From: Alphaproteobacteria bacterium
GTDB lineage: Bacteria; Pseudomonadota; Alphaproteobacteria; Caulobacterales; Maricaulaceae
NCBI GenBank assembly: GCA_024278855.1
Contig: JAJRSJ010000066.1
Span: 1 to 49,505, forward strand
Direction: 5' to 3'
DNA: 49,505 nt
Shown: one piece after another, positions 10,180-19,883 of the stretch
Layout: each line of letters begins with the position of its first letter
Numbering within the stretch: the stretch's first letter is position 1
Translations under genes and position numbers: made by a program
The notes under the pieces: generated by a model
Told to the model about the DNA's origin: nothing
What the model saw: the letters and a program-made list of their open reading frames with translations, nothing else
Database searches by the model: none

Positions 10180-12027
10180 ATGAGCAAACAGGACGATAAC
10201 ACAAAGACGATTAATCGCCGCGCCGCCCTGTTGGGGATAGGCGGATTGGGAGCATTTTCGGTCTTGGCCGGGCGGTTATATTATCTGCAAGTGACCCGGG
10301 CCGAAGATTATAAAGTGTTGTCTGATAACAACCGGTTTAACTTTAACACTGTCCTGCCGGAGCGCGGGCAAATTGTGGACAGGAACGGGGTTGCATTGGC
10401 GACCAACAAGCAAGACTTTCGCTTGGTTCTCGTGCCTGAACGGGTCAATGATATCGATGCGACACTGGCGCGGATAAATAAGATTTTACCTCTTGAAAAA
10501 TCAAAACGCAAACGCATCAAGAGAGATATAAAAAGCAAAGCCAAATTCATTCCGGTTTTGGTGGACGAGCAAATCGACTGGCGGGTTTTTTCACGGCTCA
10601 ATATAAAAATGCCGGATTTGCCAGGCGTTATTCCCATTGAAGGCAAGGCCAGAAATTACCCCCACCACGGTACATTTGCCCATGTTTTGGGATATGTGGG
10701 AAAGCCTAGCCCGCGCGCTCTAAAAAACGATAAGGACACATTACTGCGACAGCCAACATTCCGCATGGGCAAGACCGGGATTGAACAATCGCACGATCAA
10801 GCATTGCGCGGGAAAGCCGGACGCAAAAAGGTCGAGGTAAATGCCGTCGGCCGAACGGTTCGTGAATGGGACGATGATAAAATACCTGCGGCGGCGGGGA
10901 CTGATATCTGGTTGACCCTGGACAGCGAATTGCAAAGTTATGCGGCCGGATTATTCAAGGAAGAAAGCGGCGGTGTTGCGGTCATGGATGTGACAACGGG
11001 GGAGCTGCGCACACTGCTCTCCATGCCGGTTTTCGATAATAATTTATTCGTTTCAGGCTTGTCTGTTGCCCAATTTAAGAAACTGGACACAGACCCGAAG
11101 CGGCCACAATTCAATAAGGTGATTGGCGGCGGATACCCGCCGGCCTCCACATTTAAAATGGTCGTGATGTTGGCGGCCTTGGCCCATAATGTTATTGAGC
11201 CTAGTGATAAAATATTTTGCACGGGAAAAACTTTTATCGGCAATAGGGATTTTCATTGCTGGCGACGAAGCGGTCACGGCCTAGTCAATATGCAGCAGGC
11301 TTTGCAGCAATCCTGCGATGTATATTTTTACGAAATTATCCAAAGGCTTGGCATGGACAAGGTTAAGCCGTTTGCGGAAAAATTGGGTTTGGGACAAATT
11401 TTCAAACTTGGTTTGGGCGGCCAGACCCGGGGCATCATCCCCGACCCGCAATGGAAGCTAGACAGGCTTGGCAGCAAATGGCGCACAGGCGATAGTTTGA
11501 ACGCGTCGATCGGGCAAGGATTTGTTGTAACAACACCTTTGCAGCTAACCGTGATGACGGCCCGGATTGCCAATGCCCGCATGGCTGTGTCGCCCTTGCT
11601 AGTTGTTGGTGATAAATTAGACGCGGCGCAGGCACTGGACATCAATCCGGAACATTTAAGAATTGTGCAAAATGCCATGCGCGCCGTTTGTGAAGAGCCG
11701 GGCGGCACAGCGTACCTGCCAAATGGGTTAGGGCTTTTGGGCATTGAATTGGCTGGGAAAACCGGGACGGGGCAGGTTAAGGGTATTTCGACTGCTGAGC
11801 GGCTTTCTGGGGTGCGTGATAATAAAGAATTGCCGTGGAAATTAAGGGATCATTCCATATTTGTTGGTTATGCGCCATTTGAAAACCCGCGCTTTGCAGC
11901 CGGTGTTTTGGTGGAACATGGTGGGTCTGGCGCGAAACTGGCTGCGGATATATGCCGCAAGGTTCTGGCCAAAGCTTTGGTGAGAGACGGGATTGGCGAG
12001 ATGGCTAGTCCTGCGGGGAATAACTGA
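10180..12027 (+). CDS. mrdA: Penicillin-binding protein 2 (elongation transpeptidase)
   Basis: PBP2 cross-links peptidoglycan during cell elongation together with RodA. The 615-residue protein has a cytosolic tail, a transmembrane helix (about 15-33), a PBP dimerisation domain (about 55-225, with LPERGQIVDRNGVALATN) and a transpeptidase domain. The active site shows SxxK at S323-K326 (PPASTFKM), SCD in place of the more common SxN in QQSCDVYFYE, and KTG in AGKTGTGQVKG. The Shine-Dalgarno is weak (an A-rich stretch before ATG). Its TGA shares one base with the rodA ATG, so the two are coupled. Confidence 0.95.
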   Translation: MSKQDDNTKTINRRAALLGIGGLGAFSVLAGRLYYLQVTRAEDYKVLSDNNRFNFNTVLPERGQIVDRNGVALATNKQDFRLVLVPERVNDIDATLARINKILPLEKSKRKRIKRDIKSKAKFIPVLVDEQIDWRVFSRLNIKMPDLPGVIPIEGKARNYPHHGTFAHVLGYVGKPSPRALKNDKDTLLRQPTFRMGKTGIEQSHDQALRGKAGRKKVEVNAVGRTVREWDDDKIPAAAGTDIWLTLDSELQSYAAGLFKEESGGVAVMDVTTGELRTLLSMPVFDNNLFVSGLSVAQFKKLDTDPKRPQFNKVIGGGYPPASTFKMVVMLAALAHNVIEPSDKIFCTGKTFIGNRDFHCWRRSGHGLVNMQQALQQSCDVYFYEIIQRLGMDKVKPFAEKLGLGQIFKLGLGGQTRGIIPDPQWKLDRLGSKWRTGDSLNASIGQGFVVTTPLQLTVMTARIANARMAVSPLLVVGDKLDAAQALDINPEHLRIVQNAMRAVCEEPGGTAYLPNGLGLLGIELAGKTGTGQVKGISTAERLSGVRDNKELPWKLRDHSIFVGYAPFENPRFAAGVLVEHGGSGAKLAADICRKVLAKALVRDGIGEMASPAGNN

Positions 12028-13163
12028 TGCAGCGCTCTGCAACATCCGGTATTATCGGGAAATTGGCCGAGCTTAACTGGTTGTTACCGGTTTTGATTGC
12101 AATGGTCGGGGCTATTGGCGTTGTCGCAATATATTCAGCCACAGGCGGAAAGTGGAACAGTGGGGCTAGCCAGCATCTCACCCGTTTATTGGTCGGTCTG
12201 GTTTTCATGGTGGTTATTGCTTTGACGGATATCAGGGTTTGGTTCACCATTGCTTATCCCGGATTTATTTTTGCCCTGATTTTACTGATTGGAGTTGAGC
12301 TGTTTGGGGTCACGGTTAACGGCGCCCAACGTTGGCTCGATTTGGGGGTCATGCGTATTCAGCCATCTGAATTGATGAAATTGGCTGCGGTATTGGCATT
12401 GGCCCGGTTTTATCATGATCTGCCGGCGTGGCGCGTCTCCAAGCCTGTGGGGGGTTTCGGGGCTTTGTTTATTGTTTTTGTCCCCTTGGCTTTGATATTG
12501 CGGCAACCTGATTTGGGCACGGGCATCATGTTGGCCATTACCGGCGTGACATTGATTTTTCTAGCCGGGATAAATTGGCGGGTGATTATCAGTTCAGTTA
12601 CTCTGGCGGCTATAGCCATACCTTTGTTCTTTATCTTCGGGCTTAAAGACTATCAAAGAACCCGAATATTGACATTTTTAAACCCAGAACATGATCCGAC
12701 CGGGGCCAGTTACCATATTATTCAATCCAAAATTGCCCTGGGGAGCGGCGGGGTTAGCGGTAAGGGTTTTATGGAAGGTAGCCAGGCATCCTTGAAATAT
12801 GTGCCGGAAAACCGGACAGATTTTATTTTTACGGTTATCGGGGAAGAATTTGGTTTGATCGGCGGCCTTGGAACCATGTTTTTGTATATTCTGATTATTT
12901 CGGTTTGTTTTTGGCTAGCGTCTCAAATCAAGCAGACTTTTTCGCAATTGCTTATCATGGGTTTAACCATGACCTTTTCGCTATATGTGTTGATTAACCT
13001 TGCCATGATCATGGGGCTTGCGCCCGTGGTCGGTGTACCATTGCCCTTGATATCTTACGGCGGTACGGTCATGATGACGGTCTTGGCCGGGTTTGGCATG
13101 ATACTTTCGGCGCATCTGCATAACGAAGTCGAATTACCGCGTGCTTCAGGTTTGTTATTATAA
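12027..13163 (+). CDS. rodA: RodA, SEDS-family peptidoglycan glycosyltransferase
   Basis: RodA polymerises lipid II into glycan strands for side-wall growth. The 378-residue protein has about ten transmembrane segments and the SEDS signatures: GAQRWLDLGVMRIQPSELMK, LRQPDLGTGIM, PENRTDFIFTVIGEEFGLIGG and GVPLPLISYGGTVMM. It overlaps mrdA by one base, which fits co-translation of the PBP2-RodA pair. No lesions are seen. It is the last cell-shape gene in the cluster; the next gene starts 9 bases after its stop. Confidence 0.96.
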   Translation: MQRSATSGIIGKLAELNWLLPVLIAMVGAIGVVAIYSATGGKWNSGASQHLTRLLVGLVFMVVIALTDIRVWFTIAYPGFIFALILLIGVELFGVTVNGAQRWLDLGVMRIQPSELMKLAAVLALARFYHDLPAWRVSKPVGGFGALFIVFVPLALILRQPDLGTGIMLAITGVTLIFLAGINWRVIISSVTLAAIAIPLFFIFGLKDYQRTRILTFLNPEHDPTGASYHIIQSKIALGSGGVSGKGFMEGSQASLKYVPENRTDFIFTVIGEEFGLIGGLGTMFLYILIISVCFWLASQIKQTFSQLLIMGLTMTFSLYVLINLAMIMGLAPVVGVPLPLISYGGTVMMTVLAGFGMILSAHLHNEVELPRASGLLL

Positions 13164-13172
13164 GGGAAGAAC

Positions 13173-14444
13173 ATGAGACAGTTATTGAGTGTGCTTGTTT
13201 GCGTATTTATCTTGGGTGCTTGCTCGCTTGGTAAAGGGGATAAACCTGCAACTATACAGGATATTATACAGAGTTCGAGCGAGCCAATCGTGATTATGAT
13301 CGGCATAGACGGTTTGGCATGGGACGCAATTGACCGTCATCCCGCCCCGACCTTACAAGCTATGGCAAATGCAGGCGTTAGAGCCCAATCCATGATCCCG
13401 ACCATGCCGACCAAAACCTTTGTCAATTTTTATTCACTGGCAACCGGGCTTTACGCGGACGGTACGGGGATTACCGACAATATTTCCTATTCAAAACAAT
13501 ATGGGGAAATTATGGGGCGTGACATGCACGGCCAAACCCGGTGGTGGGGCGGGGAGCCGATCTGGGTAACGGCGGAAAAGCAGGGCATACGAACCGCCGC
13601 CATGTTCTGGCTTGGCTCGGAAGCTAAAATTAACGGCAAGCGGCCAACCCACTGGACGGCCTATGATCATTATAAACCCCACAAAGAACGGGTAGAGCAA
13701 GTGTTGGATTGGTTGGCAATGCCCGAAAAAGACCAACCGCGATTTTTGACCTTGTATTTCTCGGATGTGGACTCGGCCGGTCATAGATACGGCCCTAATT
13801 CGCCAGAAGAAGGCAATGCGGTTTTAAAAGTAGATAAAAGCATCGCTATGCTCCGCGACGGCATAGAAGAATTGGGTTTAACAGACCGGGTTAATCTTAT
13901 TGTCGTTTCTGACCACGGCATGATAAATATTGACCCTGAATTTGTTATTTATTTGGATGATTATATCGATCTGGGTGATGTTTTCATTCCTCAATTTCAT
14001 TCCACCGCCGGGCCATATAGTGACCCGTTCGTCCATGTTTTTGTGAAAGACGCCGCGAATATTGATCAAATTTATACTAAGCTTAAAGGCGCTCATGCCG
14101 GTATAAAAGTTTATAAGCGCCCCGAAATTCCGCAAAATTGGCACTTGAACAATTCCGACAGAACTGGCGATATTTTTGTTGTCGCCGATGCAGGCGGTAT
14201 GATTTTTGCGCGTAGTTTAAAATCAAAATATAGATATGCCGCCAAAGCCACCCACGGCTATGACCGTTTCCATAAAGATATGGGGGCCAGTTTTATTGCT
14301 GTCGGCCCAAATTTTAAAAAAGGGGTAAGCGCCGCGCCGTTTGATAATGTGGAAGTTTACGGCATTATTGCGAAAATACTAAAGCTCGATCCGGCAAAAA
14401 CGGACGGGGACATAAACAATGTCGCGTATTTTCTGACACCATAA
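13173..14444 (+). CDS. Lipoprotein alkaline-phosphatase-superfamily phosphodiesterase (NPP type)
   Basis: A 423-residue nucleotide pyrophosphatase/phosphodiesterase-like enzyme. The N-terminus is a lipoprotein signal with lipobox LGAC (C17). The catalytic domain shows the metal-binding IGIDGLAWD, a likely nucleophile Thr in MPTMPTKTFVNFYSLATGLY, the SDVDSAGHRYGP segment, VVSDHGM and a late THGYDR. This matches bacterial ectonucleotide pyrophosphatase homologues that act on phosphodiesters in the envelope. The substrate is unknown. It begins 9 bases after rodA, so it is probably in the same transcript, although it is not part of the canonical elongasome. It converges on xerC. Confidence 0.85.
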   Translation: MRQLLSVLVCVFILGACSLGKGDKPATIQDIIQSSSEPIVIMIGIDGLAWDAIDRHPAPTLQAMANAGVRAQSMIPTMPTKTFVNFYSLATGLYADGTGITDNISYSKQYGEIMGRDMHGQTRWWGGEPIWVTAEKQGIRTAAMFWLGSEAKINGKRPTHWTAYDHYKPHKERVEQVLDWLAMPEKDQPRFLTLYFSDVDSAGHRYGPNSPEEGNAVLKVDKSIAMLRDGIEELGLTDRVNLIVVSDHGMINIDPEFVIYLDDYIDLGDVFIPQFHSTAGPYSDPFVHVFVKDAANIDQIYTKLKGAHAGIKVYKRPEIPQNWHLNNSDRTGDIFVVADAGGMIFARSLKSKYRYAAKATHGYDRFHKDMGASFIAVGPNFKKGVSAAPFDNVEVYGIIAKILKLDPAKTDGDINNVAYFLTP

Positions 14445-14453
14445 ATTGTTTAG

Positions 14454-15389
14454 TCAGGCTCGCGGGTGGGCGCTTGCATGGACTTTTATCAAGCCGCTGA
14501 TATCTACATCTGTGTAAATTTGGGTGCTTTTTAAGCTAGCATGACCGAGCAATTCCTGAATTGTGCGCAAATCTCCGCCGCCCGCCAACAAATGGGTGGC
14601 AAAGGAATGGCGCAAGGTATGGGGCGTGGTTGTTTCGGGAAGGCCCAATCCGGCCCGAAGGTTTTGCATGGTTTTTTGCACGCTGCGCGGGCCAAGCGCC
14701 CCGCCGCGCACGCCGCGAAACAGCGGTGTGTCTGCCGCCCAATTATGGGGGCATAATTGCACATAGACCGCTACGGCTTCGCCTATGACGGGCAGGAGCG
14801 GTACAAGGCGGGTTTTCTTGCCCTTACCCGTAATGTAAATGCTCTGCTCAAAGGGATAGTCGCCGCCTTGCAAAGACAAGGCTTCGGAGATGCGCAGACC
14901 CGCACCATATAGCAGCAAAAAAACCGCACGGTCGCGGGCCGTAATCCAGGCAAGATTACTTGTCTCGGTGTTGATCAGTTGTTTGTTGGCTTTTGGACTT
15001 ATGGGTTTGGGCAGGGTTTTACTTGGCTTCGGGCCTTGAATTAAGCTTATGGCGTCATTTTTGACATCCCAATTGCGTTCAATAAACCGAAAAAATGTTC
15101 GCAATGCTGATAAATTACGTGCCAAAGACCGGGACGAAATTGCCAACGGACCGCGCCGCCTATAGGCTAAATAGCTACGAAAATCCCGAATATTCAGGGC
15201 TGATAAATCTGCTAAGAGGAGCGGCTTGCCAAGATGATCACAGATAAAATGTAAAAATGTGGCAATGTCTCTTTCATAGGCTTGGAGCGTGTGGTCGGAT
15301 AATCGGCGCTCAAAACGCAAATGGCGGATAAATTTTCTAAAAATTATATCCGTTGTTATTTGGTCTATATGCGTGCGAGATTTAGGCAT
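14454..15389 (-). CDS. xerC: Tyrosine recombinase XerC
   Basis: XerC with XerD resolves chromosome dimers at dif. The 311-residue protein has an N-terminal SAM-like DNA-binding domain (about 12-105) and a catalytic domain with all key residues: R166 (GAGLRISEAL), K191 or K192 (GKGKKTRLVPL), H257 and R260 (HTLRHSFATHLL), H283 (LLGHASLKSTQ) and the nucleophile Y292 (IYTDVD). The ending VHASAHPRA is characteristic of the XerC/D family. It resembles XerC more than a phage integrase in length and lack of an arm-binding domain. It is divergent from cckA across 173 bases. Confidence 0.9.
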   Translation of the reverse strand: MPKSRTHIDQITTDIIFRKFIRHLRFERRLSDHTLQAYERDIATFLHFICDHLGKPLLLADLSALNIRDFRSYLAYRRRGPLAISSRSLARNLSALRTFFRFIERNWDVKNDAISLIQGPKPSKTLPKPISPKANKQLINTETSNLAWITARDRAVFLLLYGAGLRISEALSLQGGDYPFEQSIYITGKGKKTRLVPLLPVIGEAVAVYVQLCPHNWAADTPLFRGVRGGALGPRSVQKTMQNLRAGLGLPETTTPHTLRHSFATHLLAGGGDLRTIQELLGHASLKSTQIYTDVDISGLIKVHASAHPRA

Positions 15390-15562
15390 ATAGTTAGATA
15401 GCTTGTGGAATATTAAGGAAGGCTTAGTATGTTTTTAGTTTTGTAAGGCTTTAAACCTTTAAAATATATTCAATTGGTATTTTGCTGGCTTGGTTTAGTG
15501 TTCAGGTATAATGAAAGTATGGATTGGTTCGTTCGCATTGGCGAGAGAGGGGAAGTCCGGCG

Positions 15563-17980
15563 ATGGCAGATTGGCAAAATACGGTAAATAGCTGGCCAGC
15601 ATGGGTTTTGCTGTCTGGTATAGCCATTATAGCCCTCATATTGGTGGTAGCCGTTTTGGCCAAGCGCAGGGTGCCGCCAAAACAATCCCAATATGAGGAT
15701 GAGGCCTATGAAAGTTTATTGTCGTCCTTTAATGCCCAACATACACCGAGTTTGATTGTTAAGGGCGGGCAACCGGTTTTTTCCAACCCTGCCTATCTGG
15801 ATTTAGCGGCGCAGCTCGGCATCAAGACAATCGATGATGCCCCGCCTTGCGTAGAGCGGTTATTTGCCAATAAAGAACGGGCCGCGTCGGCGGCTATTTT
15901 CCGGCTACACCACACAACACCAGGCAATGATAGCGGCGAAGAAACCATCCGAACATTGGACGTCTCGGGCGATTACCGGGCGTTTAATGTGCGGGTCTGT
16001 TCCGTCAAGGACGGGCAGCTTTGGCAAGTCGAAGACAGGCTTGCTGGTAATAATACTGAAGATACGGCCTTGCTTTCCAAGGCCCCGATCGGCCTGTTTT
16101 CTGTCACAACCGACGGTGCGCTCATTAAGATGAATGCCGTCTTGCGCGGCTGGCTTGGTCTTGAAACGGGCGAGACCCTAGAAACTATGCAAGACTTTAT
16201 TGAGACGCCGTCGGCTTTGCTAGACAGCCCGCCAACACCGGGCCGCACGGTGCGCAGTGATACGCGGTTGGTGACCCAAAAAGGGGTCGTGTCCCCGGTT
16301 GTTATGATGGGCGGGTGGCACGAAATGGATTCGGGTGATATTTATGCCAGCGTTGCGGTTTATGGTCATTCCGGGCTTGGTGGGCACGAAACAAACATGG
16401 CCCAGACGCCACAAGAGCAAGATGGACAAGATGAGACAGGTAAATCTGCCGATCCAGTTGCTAGCCAAGCGAACGGAAACGCCGGTGAAATGGCGCTAGC
16501 GGATATACCCTTTGGTGTAGTGAAGCTAGACGGTACGAATTTGGAAACGGCTATAGTTCTGACCGCCAATAAAGCTATGGCGGATATGTTGGGGCATGAG
16601 GTAGACGGGGGCGTCTTGTTTAGGTCTTTCTTCGCCGATGATCCGACCAGTTCAACTTTTATCGAAGCTGGAATCAATGCTAAAAATGGGCCGATAAATG
16701 TTTATTTGAAAGCCGATCAAGACTGCCCCGTTGATGTTTATTTTACGAGGGCAGGTGAACATGGGTGTACGGCCTATATTGTTGATGTGCGTTCAAGAAA
16801 GGCACTGGAAGATCAACTTGGCCAGGCGCAAAAAATGCAAATTATAGGACAGTTGGCTGGTGGTATTGCTCATGATTTTAACAATTTGCTGACGGCGATC
16901 CGTGGCAATGCGGATATTTTGCTTGAACGTCATCCGGTTGGCGATCCGTCTTATCAAGAGTTGCAACAAATCAACCAATCTGTTTCGCGCTCCACCGGTC
17001 TTGTGCGCAAATTGTTGGCATTTTCACGCCAACAAACCTTGCGCACTGTGGTGCTTGACGTGACAGATACATTGTCAGAGCTTACATTCCTGTTGCAAGA
17101 TGTGTTGGTTGACCGGGTTAAATTAGAGGTCTTTCATGGGCGCGGTCTTTTGCCTATTCAAGCAGATAAGGGGCAGTTTGAGACCGTCTTGATCAATCTG
17201 TGTGTTAATGCCCGTGACGCTATGTTGGACAAGGGGGGGGGCACTATCACTTTGAAATCGGCCAAGGTTAGCGATGAGGAATTACGCGGGCAAAATATTG
17301 AACCACGAAAAGACGGAAGCTATGTGCGCTTTGATGTTATTGATACCGGAACCGGGATGGATAAATCGACCCAGGAAAAAATATTTGAACCGTTTTTTAC
17401 CACCAAACCCTAGGGCAAGGGCACAGGGCTTGGACTAGCTACGGTTTACGGTATTGTCGAACAATCCGGCGGACATTTACGCGTGGAGAGCAAGCTCGGC
17501 ATTGGCACCACATTCAGCGTCTATATGCCAACCGCAACGGGTAAGTTCCAGGCACCGATCAAACCAAAACCGGCAATTGTGGCTGCGCGTAATAAACCTT
17601 CCGACCTAGCGGGGCAGGGCAATATCCTGTTTGTAGAAGATGAGGTGGCCATCCGCATTGTTGCCGCAAAGACCTTGCGTAAACGTGGTTATACGGTGAT
17701 CGAGGCAGAAAATGGCCGCGAGGCATATGATATATTGCAGGCCGGCGAGCATGATTTTGATTTGATGATTTCTGATGTGGTTATGCCTGACATGGACGGC
17801 CCGACTTTACTTAAGCAGGCGCGAGATCTTTTGAAAGATACAGATATTGTATTTATCTCCGGTTTTGCGGAAGAGCATTTTTCAGATTTATTGGTTGATG
17901 AACCGGACGTTACCTTTATGCAAAAACCTTTTGGCATGATCGAGTTGGCCGAGAAAGTAAAATCTATCTTGGAGCCATAA
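15563..17980 (+). pseudogene. cckA: CckA-type hybrid histidine kinase interrupted by in-frame TAG
   Basis: CckA is the kinase/phosphatase that feeds phosphate through ChpT to CtrA to run the alphaproteobacterial cell cycle. The 805-codon frame has a transmembrane segment (about 12-30), two PAS-like regions, a HisKA with H437 (GGIAHDFNNLLTAIRGNAD), an HATPase with N-box (LINLCVNARDAM) and DTGTGMD, then FFTTKP followed by TAG (17411-17413, codon 617). The same frame continues with GKGTGLGLATVYG and a receiver domain (FVEDE, phospho-acceptor D738 in SDVVMPD, and QKPF). The stop cuts the ATP lid and removes the receiver. Family members often have Glu or another residue here. Start ATG is supported by GGGGAA upstream. 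The whole gene is present, so a point lesion or error is likely. Confidence 0.9.
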
Positions 17981-18075
17981 CATCCGGGCGCAAACGGGTC
18001 GCGGGGTCAATAAACCTCACATCTGCACCGCGTTTCTCTCTTGACAATAAGCTCGCTATTGCAGATTGACAGGTT

Positions 18076-18873
18076 ATGGAAATTGCCAGTTTTAATGTAA
18101 ATTCAGTACGCGCCCGGATGCACAGCCTGCCAGTATGGTTGCAGCGTGCCAAGCCGGATATTGTCTGTTTGCAGGAAATAAAAACCATTGATGAAAACTT
18201 CCCCGCGCAAGTTTTCGAAGACTTGGGTTATAATGTCGCACTACATGGCCAAAAAAGTTATAACGGGGTGGCGGTATTGTCCAAGCTGCCGTTCGAGGAA
18301 GTGACTGCGCGTTTACCGGGTGATGAAGCGGACGCGCAAGCCCGGTATCTGGAGGTCGTGGTTTCGGGTAAAACCGGGCCGGTTCGGGTTGCCAGCATAT
18401 ATTTACCCAACGGAAACCCGGCTCTTGAAGACGGTGAGCGCAGCGCAAAATACCAGTATAAGCTAGACTGGATGGCGCGGTTGAAAGTCCATGCACAGAA
18501 ATTACTTGGCTATGAAGAAGCTTTAATATTGGCGGGGGATTACAATGTTATCCCGACCGCCGATGATATTTATGATGCGGCCTTGTGGGCCGATGATGCT
18601 TTGTTTTTACCCGCCACCCACGCGGCGTATAACGCTCTTAAATGGCTCGGCCTGACCAGTGCCTATGAGCAAGTTGATGGCCGGACTCACCAATATACTT
18701 ATTGGGATTATCAAGGCGGTGCGCGGCCTAAAAATCACGGTATTCGTATAGATCATTTATTGTGTTCAGCCCAAGCCGTAGACCAACTGAAATCTGTGCG
18801 TATAGACGATTATGTCCGCGACGGCGAAAAACCGTCCGACCATGTGCCTATTATTGGCGTGTTTGACTTGTAA
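18076..18873 (+). CDS. xthA: Exodeoxyribonuclease III
   Basis: An ExoIII-family AP endonuclease/3' exonuclease for base-excision repair. The 265-residue protein begins IASFNVNSVRARM (metal/substrate Asn7), has the catalytic Glu34 in CLQEIK, KSYNGVAVLSK, the AGDYNVIP motif with Asp and Asn, and the terminal PSDHVPIIGVF bearing the catalytic Asp-His pair. Length and motifs are complete. It follows cckA after 95 bases without an obvious terminator and converges on a DUF3137 gene with one base between the stops. Confidence 0.95.
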   Translation: MEIASFNVNSVRARMHSLPVWLQRAKPDIVCLQEIKTIDENFPAQVFEDLGYNVALHGQKSYNGVAVLSKLPFEEVTARLPGDEADAQARYLEVVVSGKTGPVRVASIYLPNGNPALEDGERSAKYQYKLDWMARLKVHAQKLLGYEEALILAGDYNVIPTADDIYDAALWADDALFLPATHAAYNALKWLGLTSAYEQVDGRTHQYTYWDYQGGARPKNHGIRIDHLLCSAQAVDQLKSVRIDDYVRDGEKPSDHVPIIGVFDL

Positions 18874-18874
18874 A

Positions 18875-19819
18875 TTATCTTTGGCGCTTTGCGTCTCTTA
18901 CCCCGTTGATAACATCCAGGACGGCACCAATTTCCGTCAGGATTTTTTCGGTGCGTTCGCTTCCGGTTAAAGGCTTGAACATGGAACCGGCTTCAAACTG
19001 GTTGGGGGCTTGGACGGCAATATGAAGTTTGTCTCTTAAAAACCCAAAGCGAACTTTTTTGCCAGAAACACTGGTTTCCAAGTCTACCAGTTTTTGCATG
19101 AATGTCGGGGTCAGCAAATACCGGGCTTCGACTTGGTCCGTGCTATAGGCTTCGAAAATCTTCTCAAATTTGGGATCCACCAGACCGACCCGTTTCATGC
19201 CGGCCTTTTTCTTGAAATTGAAAAAACCCGCATCGCGCAGCACAACGGTTCGCCCTAAAAACTCCCTTTGAAAATCAACCTCAAACAAAATGCCGCGAAA
19301 CGCAGTCCTCCAGGTGGTGTTGCCTTTACTGTCCTTGTGCCTTGTCTCTAAATGGGCTTCACAAAATGTGAACTGCGCCCCATTGACCGTGCCGCTCATC
19401 TGGTCTTCAAAATTTACCCGATCCCAACCAGGTAGTAATTTATTGGGTTTCCATAAGCTTAAATCTGGTTCGCCGAAATCTTTGGCTTGAAATGACCAGC
19501 CCAAAAATTTGCAAATATTACCCATTAAAATTTGTTTGGTTTGGCCGCGTAATTTGGACACCATGCCGTAGCGCACCCCAAACCCGCAAAGAATGCCAAC
19601 GGCACCAAGAAAAGCTGACACCAATAATATTTTGAATTTGAGCGCCATAAAGACGGCAATCAGGACAATAACACTAGCAGTTATTATGCCGTATTGGTTG
19701 CCTTTTTCCAATTTTGCCTGACGTTGCAGTTCTTTTTCTAGCAAGAACGGGTGAATGTTCTTTGCGTAGAATTTGCTAAAGCCTTTAAATTCAGGCCGGT
19801 TTTCATTGAAATTGTGCAT
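18875..19819 (-). CDS. DUF3137 membrane protein
   Basis: A 314-residue protein with two adjacent hydrophobic segments (about 45-60 and 65-85) after a polar N-terminus, then a soluble domain with conserved-looking FTFCEAHLETRHKDSKG, FRGILFEVDF and a late FLRDKLHIAVQAP. These are features of the DUF3137 family (often called Galanin-like in older annotation), whose function is unknown. It stands alone on the minus strand between xthA and a dehydratase gene. Confidence 0.75.
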   Translation of the reverse strand: MHNFNENRPEFKGFSKFYAKNIHPFLLEKELQRQAKLEKGNQYGIITASVIVLIAVFMALKFKILLVSAFLGAVGILCGFGVRYGMVSKLRGQTKQILMGNICKFLGWSFQAKDFGEPDLSLWKPNKLLPGWDRVNFEDQMSGTVNGAQFTFCEAHLETRHKDSKGNTTWRTAFRGILFEVDFQREFLGRTVVLRDAGFFNFKKKAGMKRVGLVDPKFEKIFEAYSTDQVEARYLLTPTFMQKLVDLETSVSGKKVRFGFLRDKLHIAVQAPNQFEAGSMFKPLTGSERTEKILTEIGAVLDVINGVRDAKRQR

Positions 19820-19883
19820 AATTCTCTACATGTCCTCGGCAGTTTATACACATATAGCTACAATGCTGAGCATGCACAACGCC

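Noticed and set aside
17964-18188. A minus-strand frame between cckA and xthA
   Set aside because: It overlaps the xthA start and the cckA end and shows no known motif.
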